Assembly: GCA_031772625.1 (NCBI GenBank)
Contig: CM062819.1
Location: 822,035,503 to 822,099,502 of the forward strand
Reading direction: 5' to 3'
Length of the DNA stretch: 64,000 bases
Source of the DNA: Pinus tabuliformis
Taxonomy: Eukaryota > Streptophyta > Pinopsida > Pinales > Pinaceae
Shown: positions 23,793-34,474 of the stretch, in pieces
How the letters are laid out: each line of letters opens with the position of its first letter
How positions within the stretch are numbered: the first letter of the stretch is position 1
Notes under the pieces: model-generated
What the model was told of the DNA's origin: nothing
Database searches by the model: none
What the model saw: the letters and a program-made list of their open reading frames with translations, nothing else
Translations under genes and position numbers: made by a program

Positions 23793-26700
23793 TCCTTGGG
23801 AGAAATGGTATGGCCTAGCACGGTCCCTTCAGTCATTAGGAATTCACATTTTTCAGGGCTGAGGGACAAGTTCATCTCGGTGCATTTGGTTAGGACTTTC
23901 CCCAGGTTGGACAATGCTTCCTGGAAGTTGGCCCCATAAGGAGTAAAGTCATCCATGTATATTTCCACTGCATCATGGACCAACTCCGAGAAGATGCTCA
24001 AGATGGCTCTCTGAAAAGTAGCAGGAGCATTGCATAGCCCAAAGGGAAGGACTCGGTAGGCAAAGGTACCCCAAGGACAAGTGAAGGTGGTCTTATCTTG
24101 GTCTTCCGGGCTGATTTGGATTTGATTGTACCCGCTAAACCCATCCAGGAAAGAGAAGAACTTCTTTCCTGCCAGTCCATCCAACACTTGATCTATGAAA
24201 GGTAGAGGGAAATGGTCTTTTTTGGTAGCTTTGTTCAGCTCACGGTAATCTACACAGATCCTCCACTTCCCATTCTTCTTGGGAACCAACACTAGAGGGG
24301 ACACCCATTCACTATCTGAGATGGGGTAGATGAATCCGGCATCCAACAGTTTTTGCAATTCTTCCTTGACAATGTCTTTAAGGGCTGGATTCATTCTCCT
24401 CTGAGGTTGCCTAACCGGTTTACAGTCCTCTTTGATGTATATATGATGAGTACAAACCGAGGGATGGACTCCTTTCATCTCCTTATAGCTCCAAGCAAAA
24501 GCATCTAGGTGGCTGGCCAACAGGTTGCACAGCTCCTTTTCCTGAGGAGGAGATAGGGAGGAGCTGATTTTCAATGCTCTCTCAGGGCCGAACTCCACAC
24601 TCTTAACTCTGGGAGTGACAGGGTTGGTTGTACAAAGATCCACTAAGGTGCTAGCTTGGGCATCCTCCACCAATTTTTCTAAAGGTAGTGCACTGGTAGG
24701 TGGGTTTTGGATCAGGTTCTCGATCAAATCATCCTCGGTTGGGGGATTTCTTCTATTGGTTTCTATGGTACACAGAGGTGCTGAATACACCTCGTCTTCT
24801 TCTCCTTCTTCCAACCAGAGTGGTAAGTCATGCTCCAAAGAGGGTTGGGCAGGAGGGTATAGGACAAGTTGCTTGGACATAGGACCATTTTTGATGGTCA
24901 TATTTCCGGCACGACAACTGATATAGGCATCTGCAGTGGCTAACCAAGGCCTTCCCAAAATGAGGGGATATCCAGTAAGCTTTGCCTTTGGTTGCAGAAC
25001 CAGGAAGTCTGTAGGATACCCCCAAGAGTCAATAGAGACCAAGACATCCTCCACAATCCCTTCGGGAGTCACAGTGGAGCGAACTGCTAATTGCAGTACT
25101 GTCGAGGTCTTCCTCAAGGAACCTTGAAGATTGAGCTTGAGCATGGTATCCCTGGTCATTACATTAATGGCAGCCCTCAAATCAATCAGGGTGTGGGGTA
25201 TGATGGTGCCATTGATGTGGACATCTACTACAGGACTTCCAGGATCTAAGTACTTTGGGCAGATGACTTGTCCTAGCATCAGGTCAGACAGTTGTCCTAT
25301 GACATTGATAGTTGAAGCATCTTTCTTTCGTCTGCCTGGATGTTTGAAACACTTCTCCTTAACCAGCTTGTTATAGATTGGCACATCCTTGATGGCCTGG
25401 AGAAGGGGTATCTTCACACACAACTGCTTGAGCTCTCCCAGAAGCTCATCTTCTTCCAGGTTGGGTTGTGTGGTGGCTGTAAGTCTCTCAGGAAAGGGTG
25501 GAATAGGCTTTGGTTCACTTTCCTGATGGTCTTCCTCATCCTCTGGGGGAGGAGGTTGGCGATCTGGAAGAGTCTTTCCAGATCTAAGATTGATCTCCTG
25601 GATCTCCACAGCATAGGTAGGGCATGAGGTCTCCCCAGTATATACCTGCTGAGCCTGTCTATTGTTGGGGTTCGGGTTCGGTTGAGCAGGCATTTGAGGT
25701 TGCCTTGGAGGAGCAGGAGGTAATGGTTGTGGCTGAACTGGAGGTGGAGGCAGAATGGCGGGAGGAGTGTTGTACTGGGGCCTCCACCCCGACTGAGGTG
25801 CACTCCACTGAGGCTGTGACTGGGCATGTGAGTGATATGAGTGAGTAGTGGGTTGAGTAGGATATTGAGGTGGATAAGACCATGGAGGAGGCATGGACCA
25901 AGAAGGATGAGCAGGGGGACCCCAGGAAGGCATAGGAGTCGATTGGTTGGGGTTGTAATAGGCTTGTGGTGCCCCTTGCATTCCCTGCTGATAGGGTCTA
26001 GATCCTTGTGGTCTCCTTTGGTTGATGAAGTAGAGAGGTTCAGTGGGGGCTTCAGTCCCTTGGTACATGGCTTTAAACCCAGGTAAGGTGGGACACTGAT
26101 TGGTAGGATGGTCCTCCTCACAAACAAAACACACTTCAACCGAATGCAATGGGCATTCGTTCTTAGGATGTCTTCTTGTGCACCTAGGGCAGAAGACAGC
26201 CAAGGCTCTCTCAGCTTCTTCTTTCTTCTGCTGGATCCTGAATGTGTCCATCTGCATGGCAATGGTCTGTCTCACCTCACTCTTAAGATCTTCTAATTGG
26301 TTTGTAAACTCATGTTTGGAGAAAGGGACACCGGTGGAGAGGAGATTTCCTCTACCTCGTTTTCTAGTTGCCCTGGAATGATTTCGAAACACAGTTTTGA
26401 TGTCCTCATAAGGCAGTTGGTAAATGTCCCCCCCAGCTAACATGTGAAGGGTGTATAAGAGATCTTCAGGGACTCCTCGGAGTAGAACCAACTTGAGGGA
26501 TTCAGGGTCAAGTGTGCACCTGGCCCGTTTATAGCTAAGTTGGAACCTCTCCTCATAATCCTCTAAAGACTCATCATTCCCCATGGTCATTCGAAAGATC
26601 TCTCCCTTGGTTTCCTTGGACCTACAATAATCCCTATACTTGGTATTGAAGGCTTGCTGCATCTGAGCCCAAGTAGCGATGCTATTCCCAGGTAATCCCA

Positions 26701-27187
26701 TGAACCAGCGTAGTGCTGCATCCTTAAGAGTGGAAGGGAAAAGCTTCAGCTTTTGCTCATCTTCAGTATAGTCATAGGTTCTACAAAGGACAGCAAACTC
26801 AAACAAGAAGGTATCAGGATCCTCAGTGGTCAGTCCATGGAAGTGAGGCAAGGCGGAGGGGCTAATGTTTTTCACTTTCATATCTCCATTGGTCTCTCGG
26901 ATGGGGAAAGCTCCTTCTATTCTCTCATCTTCTCTCCTATTATCAGCCATGGCTTCAGATGGAGTGGTCTCTAACTCTTCTTCTTCTATAGGATTTTGGT
27001 ATGTCTCGGGATGTTCACCTATAGTTTCCTCTGGATCACTGTCGCCACCGAAGAGTGAAGGGTGACTAAGTGATGTGGTGGGGGTGTTTGGTAGGAATTT
27101 GCCTGATCTATCTCGGTTCCTACGAGGCATGAAATGGAAAGGACTTTTCTTTTTTGAGTGCTTTTGCTTTTTCTTTGGTACCTGCAA
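23762..27187 (-). pseudogene. Athila-like gag-protease-RT polyprotein, part 1
   Basis: An open frame of 1141 codons; the likely ATG is MPRRNRDR near 27130. Capsid-type gag domain: about residues 100-280 (LPHFHGL, WFMGLP). Two zinc knuckles of the form CX2CX3HX4C (333-345 and 353-365) are one residue shorter than the usual CX2CX4HX4C. A long Pro/Gln-rich linker spans about 400-500. In the protease the active-site motif expected as LIDLGAA reads LIDLRAA (Asp 669, Arg 671), a Gly-to-Arg change that should inactivate it. RT runs from about 920 to the end, with YMDD at 1077-1080. The frame breaks near 23795 inside RT, and the pol part continues in another frame: a one-base frameshift. Confidence 0.93.
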
Positions 27188-27246
27188 AACTGAAACAAAG
27201 TGATCTACAACTAATTATATTGCTCAAATGAAATTGCAGAATTGGA

Positions 27247-27445
27247 AAGCTAATCTAGGAAAGCAAGAAAAATTACTCTAGGAAAGCAAGAAATATTAGT
27301 CTAGGAAAGCAAGAAATATTAATCTAGGAAAGCAGGAAATGCTAATCTAGGAAAGCAGGAAATACTAAGCTATGAAAGCAGGAAATACTAAGCTATGAAA
27401 GCAGGAAATGCTAATCTATGAAAGCAGGAAATACTAAGCTACTTT
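27247..27445 (+). repeat. 23-bp tandem repeat in the leader of the Athila-like element
   Basis: About eight copies of CTAGGAAAGCAGGAAATACT-like units (variants CTATGAAAGC and AAGAAATATT) lie between the primer-binding site and gag. No ORF covers them. Confidence 0.9.
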
Positions 27446-27531
27446 TGCAGAATGGAAATGAAATAAACTACTCAGCAGAAGTAAGAGTACGAAAGTAGAA
27501 GAAAAGCAACAATTACTAATACTCTGACGCT

Positions 27532-27549
27532 TCCCCGGCAACGGCACCA
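27532..27549 (-). promoter_or_regulatory. Primer-binding site, tRNA-Asp type
   Basis: On the - strand TGGTGCCGTTGCCGGGGA follows the 5' LTR after six bases. It is complementary to the 3' end of plant tRNA-Asp(GTC) (TCCCCGGCAACGGCGCCA) with one mismatch (17/18). This is where minus-strand cDNA synthesis starts. Confidence 0.9.
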
Positions 27550-27555
27550 AAAAGA

Positions 27556-29682
27556 TGGTGAGCTCCAGTATTGTAGCAATAATGCTACAACTCCTGGGGC
27601 TTCCTGTCTCTCATTTTATCAACCCGGTAGTTCGTACAAACTTGGAAGCGACGGTGCTGTATGCACAAGTACTAGCTCTTGTCGCAGCTGTCACTTGGTC
27701 AGCTGGCACAAGTCCGCTAGGGCTCAAGCCAACTTCTATAGGCTCACAGAAGAAGCTTTATCAATGATGGACGAAAGCTAGCTCAAAGGAGACTAATCTA
27801 CTTGACAAAAACGAACTGAAAGCAAATCAAAGCATGTAAACCTAGGAAACCCTAATTTAACTAGTCTAACCTCTATAATGAAAAGAATGTGAAGGAAACT
27901 TCTACCAATGCTGTTGTTACCTCTAATAAGTGAAAATGCATGGATCTAAGCTGCTTGCATCATGAAAGATATGTTTTTGTATTTTTCCTTTAAGTGTGTG
28001 GAATGATTGTGATTTTGTGCTAACTAGGGTTTGATTGTGCAGATGGGATGGAGAAGGAAGGAAAGCGTGGGACAGGTTGGGGAGGCTAGGAGAGGTCCCT
28101 AGGGATCCTTAGCATCCATCCACAGAGGTTCCTCGCATTCAGAAGCTCGGCAACCGAGTGAGTGGCCTCCTACAGGAAGTCTGCAGGGGATCCTACAGGA
28201 TACTCTGGTTTCTACAGGATGTCTACAAACGGCTACATGATGACCTACCGTGAGTGTTTGGCGTGATGGAGGAGTGATGAAATGGTAGGGGGAGATGTGT
28301 AAGGTAGGAATGAGGCTGGTGATGGCTGTAGAAGTGGAGGAATAGGTTAGGGAGTGAATGTAGGGAGTAGGTTGGAAGATAGAGGGCTAGGCCAATGAAA
28401 GGGCTTAGAGAGTGGAAGTACGTGAGGAGTGAAAGACTTTGGGAGATGACAGAGCGGAGCAGAGGTCGAGGAGATGTGTTGCATGCGTGATCAAGATGGA
28501 GAATGAAGTAATGGATGAGAGAGGGCAGTGCAAGTGAAACAAATGCTTGTGACTGTTACCAAACCGAAAATGCATTAACCTAAACTACCTGTGCTTGTAA
28601 ATTCAATGAACAGCAATCCAAAACGCGAAGGAGAATGTGCATGAAGCTGTGGTAAAGGAGTGTGGTGCAGGTGTGAATGACAAGGAAGCATCTAACATAA
28701 CGTGACTGTGTTTGCAGCAATCATGAAATAAAGAAATGCGTGTTTTTGGTGGTTAGTCATGGACTGCACCCCAATCCCAAATGAGATGGCAGTGAGCCTT
28801 AACAACCCTTTTTGTTGGAGCTCCAATGGACTATATCTATCCTCTGCTACACTAAACAACTGTAAACAAACTCACCATAAGCAAATCCTATCTAACTCAT
28901 GAAAAAGACCAACTTAACAACCTGTAATTCGAATTGCATGTGCAAATGAAAAAGCTCAAAGTGTTGAAATGAAATGGAAACAACACTACAGCAGAGGGGA
29001 TCTATGGCTCTCAGGTTGGGCCCTAACCTGAGAGCTATAGTCTCCTTAAGAAACTCAGAACTAGATCAGAATCTGCCTTCTTTATTCATAATCTGATATC
29101 ATGCCAAATTGGCTTACAAAAAGGAACGAAAACTGAACTGTGCTCCAAAATTACAATAGCAATACGAGAGTTTCAACAACCTATCCGAGGCTAAGGCCTC
29201 TACACTTATACAAAAACGATGATCCAACAAGTGTCCTTGATTTTAGGAGCTCGGCTGTCCAACTAGAGTTTAACTGTTGATCCTGTAGGACGGTCATAAC
29301 TGATGTTCCTGTAGAGCAGTTTATAACTGTTGTTCCTGTAGAACAGCTGGCTGCTTCTAAGCTCGGAGGGGAGATGGATTGGAGCTCGAAGTTCTTGGTG
29401 GGAATCACGAGGAATGTCCCCAAGACCGTGGACATCCTCTCCTAAAAGTCAGCAGTGCCACCTCATTGTCTCCTTGTCTCCTTTTCGTTGTCTTTTGCTC
29501 CCTTTTAATGCCAAAACCTGGAATCATAATGCATTAGTCACGTAGATAAAGTGCCTACCCTTCTTCCTACAAACAACATGAATAAACTAAGAAATGCATG
29601 CATAAGCAATAAAAAATGAATGGTTTGAGCAAGTAGAATAGGCCAAAATGAGCCCAAATTGTACCAAAATTGGGGCTCATCA
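27556..29682 (-). repeat. Athila-like element 5' LTR (2127 bp)
   Basis: Partner of 15686-17812, with about 14 substitutions and no indels counted by eye. It carries the same CTACAGG/CCTGTAG words, one lost by a G-to-T change (CTACATG, about 28235). Promoter and polyadenylation signals should lie here but were not pinned down. Confidence 0.98.
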
Positions 29683-29687
29683 CCAGG

Positions 29688-30329
29688 GTCCAGCAAGAAG
29701 TCTCCTCTACTTTGACAAGTTTCAATCTCTTCCCAATGAAGCCAAAGAGGTATGTGATCTCTCCTCTCAAGCTTAACTAGGAAGTCTTAATTCCACCAGC
29801 ATTTACCCTCAAAAATGTTCAGCTTCTAACCTCCCTAGCAACCAGCCCAATGCCTTAATTTATAGTGCAATAGAGGGAAGTTACTAGGTCCTCCTCCAAA
29901 GGGATAAAGCCCTCCTTCAAAGGGATAACTCCTCTCATCAAGGGATTAGCTCCTTCTCTTTTTGGATGCATGAACCACCTAAGAGCGGCCAATCCACGTC
30001 AAAATTCCTTCTAGAATCATCTAGAATTAACCCAAAGTGAGTTTTTTAGAATAAACTTGCGCCTTTTTTACTTTCACAGGGGTCCGCACCCACACCTTTA
30101 GGGACAGAGCGGGCAGGTCCGCAGTTTTTGTAAACAGAAGGTGCGGGACCGCAGGCAACAATGAGAGAAAGTGCGGAACCAGAGCTTTGTTTATTTTCAA
30201 TGTCTTTCTCTCATTTTCAAAGCTTGGCTTGAAGAGCTGAGGTCTAAGACTTGCTTAGGAGGACAGTACAAGTGATGATAGACCCATACTGACTGCAAAT
30301 AATCATGGTGACGATATTTTTGTGTAACA
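29688..30329 (-). repeat. Tat element 3' LTR, right piece
   Basis: It matches 42651-43293 and ends GTGTAACA. It contains a cluster of GGTCCGCA/TGCGGACC-like words at about 30081-30175. Confidence 0.97.
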
Positions 30330-32093
30330 GATTGCCCCCTAAAGTGCGAAGTCTGTAGTAGATGAGGATTTCATTTATCATTTAGGAAGAGTGAAGTACT
30401 TTATCATTTCAAGGATCATCTTGTGGAGAGCCTGGTTGGAACCTGTAAAAACATTCAATGCAAGATATATATATGAGATCATATCATCGCTGAGGTAGGC
30501 ATTCCCATACTCAGATCAAAACTGACTTAGAAAACTAACTACTGCTCTGATACAAGAATGATCTTGTAAGACATCACAAATATAGACTCATGTGGACGCA
30601 GTATGGACGCAGCCATCTGTTTATGAATAGTCCATTATATAATGAATACAAAATTCCTCGCAGCCCGGATTGTGGAAACTAGATCCAGGGTCTTCATTTC
30701 TACTTCCCGAAACAGTACGATTCTATCCATGCGAATGAATGTGTTGAAGTCGAACATGGTAGAAACCACTTGATTACCAATCAATGATGTAAATTGTTAA
30801 CAAGTGTGAGAGAAACCACCAGTGATGTCAATGGCTCTCAAAGTACCCAGTACAATCCATGAGATGTGAATAAATGTGTTGATGTCGAACATGTCACGGA
30901 ATCCTTTGATCGAAGGTCAATGATGCAACCTGTCGTCAAAGGCGAGAAACCTGCCATTGAGGCATGCAGATCCCAAGGTACTGATGATTTCTAGATCATC
31001 TTTCTAGATAATGAGCTGAAGTCGATAGAAAGCGATCCGTCGTAGGCAAGCCCACACGAAATCATAGATCAAGTTGAAGAAATTTAGTTGCAAGGACTGA
31101 CTCAGGGATGGTCAAGATGGATGACAGATATTTTGCAGATGAATGGCTTATTGGCAGTGACCTCTTGAACACATAACGACACAACAGATGGCTTGGTGAC
31201 AATTGACCCAAAGTTAATACCCAGAAACCGGCTGAAGACTTTCAATGTGGTTTGATCAACTGTTAGGCAAAGGATTTCCCAACCCAGGTGAATAAAAGTG
31301 TCGTGTTCAAGAGTGGTTACAAAGTATGACAAACAGGCTCATTTTTCTCTCTCTTCCCCCACCATTTCTGGCAAGTACCACTTTATTTTTGACAAGCTTG
31401 AGGAGGATAACATTTGCTTGATTATAAGCTCATCCTTCGGATGAGTCCAACTTAGTTTAAATTCGAACCCTAAGAAGGAGTGGTTCGTTCCTGTTTGTAA
31501 TTGAACATGTCCTTTACTGTGAAATTTTAACGAGTCTAGTATAGGAGAAACTCAGTGTTTTTCAATTTTAGAGAGTCTGAAAAAACTTAAGAAGACTCCA
31601 GGGTTGACCTTTTTTGTAAATTTGTGTCTTCCAAGCTCGAAAAAGTATAAAATAATACTTGAGAGAACCGCTTGATCTTTACGACCAAGGAGTACTTTTC
31701 GTAATTAATGCCCCTGATCTGAAAAAGTAAAAAAGCGATCAACGACACGTCGTTTTATAACCAATATCGAATTTGAAACGACAAAAATCCGACATTATTT
31801 TCATGTTTTTACGGTCAGAAAAGAATTGTAAGTGGACCGTCTTTTAGTTCCGTTTTAACGAGTTTAAAATAAAAACTCGGCGATCTTTTCATGTTTTAGG
31901 AGTCAGAAAAGAGCTTAAAGGTGACTCTAAATGTTTTTTCGTCGAAAATGATAGATTTCGCCTGAATAATCCGTTATCCTGAACAAAAACGCAAACATTA
32001 CTCATACCTGTTTGAAATGGATAAAAATGCTGCAAAAATTACCTTTCCAAAGTGAAACATAAACAAATTTGCAATTTATTTACTCAAAAAACT
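30330..32093 (-). other. 3' untranslated region of the Tat element with polypurine tract and conserved blocks
   Basis: Next to the LTR the - strand reads TAGGGGGCAATC (30330-30341), a polypurine tract. About 30340-31960 is clearly related to 55240-56830 of the second Tat element, for example CGCTGAGGTAGGCATTCCCA, GATGTCGAACA and CTTGAGGAGGATAACAT. It contains two loosely repeated modules of about 120 bp (GATGTCGAACA..., near 30745 and 30875) and the stem-loop array described separately. No ORF is conserved between the two elements here. Confidence 0.75.
31393..31927. repeat. Array of short stem-loops in the Tat element 3' region
   Basis: Perfect stems: CAAGC/GCTTG 31393-31397/31416-31420; CUCAUCC/GGAUGAG with UUC loop 31429-31445; CGAACC/GGTTCG 31464/31482; GAGT/ACTC 31532/31550; GAGTCT/AGACTC 31573/31593; AAGTAT/ATACTT 31643/31655; GTCGTTT/AAACGAC 31749/31776; ACGGTC/GACCGT 31811/31835; CGAGTTT/AAACTCG 31859/31873; GAGTCA/TGACTC 31900/31922. 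Many follow TTTTA(A/G)(C/G)GAG and have loops starting GAAAA or AGAAAA. Stem letters change but pairing is kept. Function unknown. Confidence 0.75.
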
Positions 32094-32102
32094 TATAAAA
32101 AG
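32094..32102 (+). promoter_or_regulatory. TATA-box-like promoter of the antisense gene
   Basis: TATAAAAAG on the + strand lies about 470 bp upstream of the antisense start codon and just beyond the stem-loop array. Transcription from about 30 bases downstream would give a leader that crosses the predicted leader intron. Confidence 0.45.
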
Positions 32103-32225
32103 GGCTTTCGTCAATTCATTTTTACCGTTTGAGATTTGGGTGAGAAAATAGTGCTTTTGTTCAGAAAACTTCCCGTGAAGATTGCGGAAAATCCAACCGT
32201 CGGAATCGAACGCCGTCTTCTCCAG

Positions 32226-32552
32226 GTAATCCACATCATCCTACTCTTCATTTTTAACCGTTTCATTTTTTGTTTTAGGCTTTTATTTCATTTTTTGGAG
32301 GGTTTTTAGGCTTAAAACCCGCGCGCGGGGGCCCGCAGGTGTAACACTGGCAGCCCGCGGACCCCGACTTTTTCTCAATGGGGAAAAAGTCAGGGGTCCG
32401 CACCTTCCATGTAGGCAAGGTGCGGACCCACGCACTGTCTCTAATACAGAGGGTGCGGTCCCCGCAGCAAGGGTTTTTAACCCAAAAATTCTCAAATTTG
32501 ACCCAAACAAATTAATTTCTAGCATTCTAATTTGTCTTTTTATTGGATGCAG
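32226..32552 (+). other. Predicted leader intron of the antisense gene, with GC-rich hairpins
   Basis: A donor-like CCAG/GTAATC at 32225/32226 and an acceptor-like TTGGATGCAG ending at 32552 bracket the segment, ten bases before the antisense ATG at 32563. Inside are two strong inverted repeats: GACTTTTTC/GAAAAAGTC (32366-32374/32383-32391, extended by CCCC/GGGG) and GGGTCCGCACCTT/AAGGTGCGGACCC (32394-32406/32417-32429, 13 bp perfect). They overlap by three bases, so they would compete. The GGTCCGCA word also occurs in the LTRs and leader of this element. Confidence 0.5.
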
Positions 32553-32562
32553 AGAGTACATC

Positions 32563-33772
32563 ATGCTAGATTGGCGTGAACGAGAGCATGAGGACATGGA
32601 TCTTGCCACGTTGAATCACCAACCTTCGATCGATGCATTGAAGGCATGCGGCTTGTACAAATTCTGGGCCATACCTGGCATGAGGGCCCAAGTGGATTTC
32701 TTACAGTGGCTGGTTGACAGATGGAGCATACAGGACCAGTGCTTCTTCATTGGCGGCCACCAGCTCGAAATCGAGCCGGCAGACATATATTTTTTGACCA
32801 GTTTGCCTAAGAGAGGCGAAGACTTGACTCTCTTCGGGACTAGGCCAGGTGGCCAATCTGTCGATAGCCTCCAGCTAGAGTTCTGCAACAGCCAGGCTAG
32901 AGACAAAGGGATAGACATTAAAACCATATCCCTTCATGAACTCATGGTGATCGCGTTTACTGTCACCAGACTTTGTGGGAGTGCCGCATTACATATTGCC
33001 ACCGGATCCCAGATGCGGATGGCAGTTGACTGCTTTCGAGGCACCATCTTCAACTGGTGCGATGCTGTGTTGGCCAATGTAAAAGGCCAACTGACCAGAG
33101 CCAAAAACGGACAACTGAAGACCTTTGGTTATGGGGCTTTGGTTGTGAGCTTTGGTCTGGAGAGGGTTCCCATGTTGATCCCGCAGCACCTTACTGTTGG
33201 AGTTGGGCTTCCTTGAGAGCCCAAACTGATGCGATGGGTCGCAGTTATGGCCCGTCATCCGGACGAGGGGACAAAGGTTGTTCGATTCAAACCTGAGTAT
33301 TTCCAATGGTTGGAAAACTAGGTTTTTTCTATTCAGGACTTCCCTTACGCTGGGGTAGATTTTCGTGGTGACCCAGACATGGCTCTTCCACCAGGAGAGC
33401 AATGGGATGACTCAGGTAAAATCGTTTTCAACATTTTTCCTATTTTAATTTTTTTATTATTTTTCTATCGTCCCAAAACTGATAGTAAAAGTTTCAAATG
33501 CAGATGTGGGTCCACAGCGACCAGCCGCTCTCCGGCCTTACGAGAGGAAACAACCAGTTGCAGCCATGCCAGCCCCACAGGACGAATCAGCAAAGGTTTT
33601 GGCTGAGTTGGAGAGTCATCTAGAGCGCTTGACAGGAGATATTCCGGAGACCACCATAGATGACATTCCTCGTCGACTTCAGCGCTATGTGATTGGGGTC
33701 CCAGGACCTTTTAGGAGGTTCCTTTGCAAAGTGGCCCGTGCAGTGGTTTCTTATCGAGATCATCACCACTGA
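32563..33772 (+). pseudogene. Antisense gene in the Tat element: plant-mobile-domain-like protein, spliced, broken
   Basis: It runs opposite to the host element. Exon 1 (ATG 32563 to 33415) encodes about 284 codons including YKFWAIPGMRAQVDFLQWLV and EIEPADIYFLTSLP, the layout of the plant mobile domain (PMD) found in host proteins such as MAIN and in transposons. Stops at 33214 (TGA) and 33319 (TAG) interrupt it, but the frame continues. A GT-AG intron (33416-33503, T-rich) joins exon 2 (33504-33772) in frame, giving a Pro-rich stretch and a helical tail ending YRDHHH. Reading through the intron ruins the frame, which supports splicing. Extra ORFs, including antisense ones, are known in Tat elements. 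Function unknown. Confidence 0.7.
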
Positions 33773-33964
33773 TAGGATGATCGCCTATTGTAGGCACATA
33801 TGACATTTTTTCTTTTTGTACTTATCATTTTTGCCTATCATAAGGTGTTTTTCAACCTATGATTGAGGACGATGTATTTTTTGACACACTCCTATATATA
33901 TATCACTATTACTGGCTTATCTTGTAAATCATGTTATGGAATGGTTTTAAATTTACATGTATGA
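33773..33964. other. Spacer between two convergent genes
   Basis: The antisense PMD-like gene ends at 33772 and the - strand RNase H ends at 33965. The 190 bp between contains CTGATAGGAT...GCCTATCATA inverted words (about 33770-33842) and is AT-rich. It probably serves as 3' untranslated region for both. Confidence 0.55.
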
Positions 33965-34474
33965 TTATTGCAAATGTCTACTTAACATTCGAGAAGCAAT
34001 TGCATCTGCTAATGTATTTAAAGATCTTGGAATATGCTGATACTCAATATAATCAAATTCACGTTCCAAGAGACGCACTCTCAAAAATAATCTCAATAAC
34101 ACTGGATTTCTAATGGCATACACTCTATTAAGCTGTAATACAACGAGTTCAGAATCTAACCTCACTATCAAACTCTGAATCCCAAATGAAATAGATTTAG
34201 ATAATAACTCAATCACTGCACTATACTCGGCAATGTTGTTCGTTGTTTGACCGAGGCTTACCCCATGCATAGATACCAACTCGTCAGAGGGCGAATAGAT
34301 AACCCAAGCTGCGGAAGAAATGTTCCATGTATTATGACAAGCACCATCAGCGAAACCAATGTATGTTTGGAGAGGCATCGACATCTGCAATATCAAGAGT
34401 AAAACCAAGATAAGCAGGAATAATGACGAAAAAACACTCTCTAAGCTAAGCACACTTTTTAAACTAAAACACAC
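33965..34474 (-). pseudogene. Second RNase H (plant/archaeal type) downstream of integrase
   Basis: The domain starts at ATG 34384 (MSMPLQTYIGFADGAC) directly after an acceptor-like TTGATATTGCAG. All four acidic positions of the RVT_3-type RNase H fold are visible: Asp in FADGA, Glu in NNIAEYSAVIELL, Asp in VRLDSELVV and Asp in LADAIA. It would degrade the RNA of RNA-DNA hybrids during reverse transcription. Such extra RNases H are known in Tat elements, usually between the first RNase H and integrase; here it lies after integrase and in another frame. No stop interrupts it, so it may be the least damaged domain of this copy. It is listed as a pseudogene only because the element is defective. 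Confidence 0.8.

Larger units (their letters stand above)
15686..29682 (-). mobile_element. Athila-like Ty3/gypsy LTR retrotransposon, complete ends
   Basis: Two 2127-bp LTRs (TGGTGA...CTCATCA) are flanked by the target duplication CCAGG (15681-15685 and 29683-29687). The - strand carries a primer-binding site for tRNA-Asp, a gag-pol reading frame with one frameshift, and a long extra 3' ORF in the position where Athila elements carry an env-like gene. RT and integrase wording (DHFPLPFIDQ, CNAPATFQR, IYMDDF) fits Athila. The LTRs differ at about 14 sites with no indel by eye (about 0.7%), so the insertion is recent, yet the coding region is already defective. Confidence 0.93.

Noticed and set aside
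25414..26262. A 282-codon open frame inside the Athila-like gag, in another frame
   Set aside because: It overlaps the real gag frame, has the composition of an out-of-frame reading and shows no domain.
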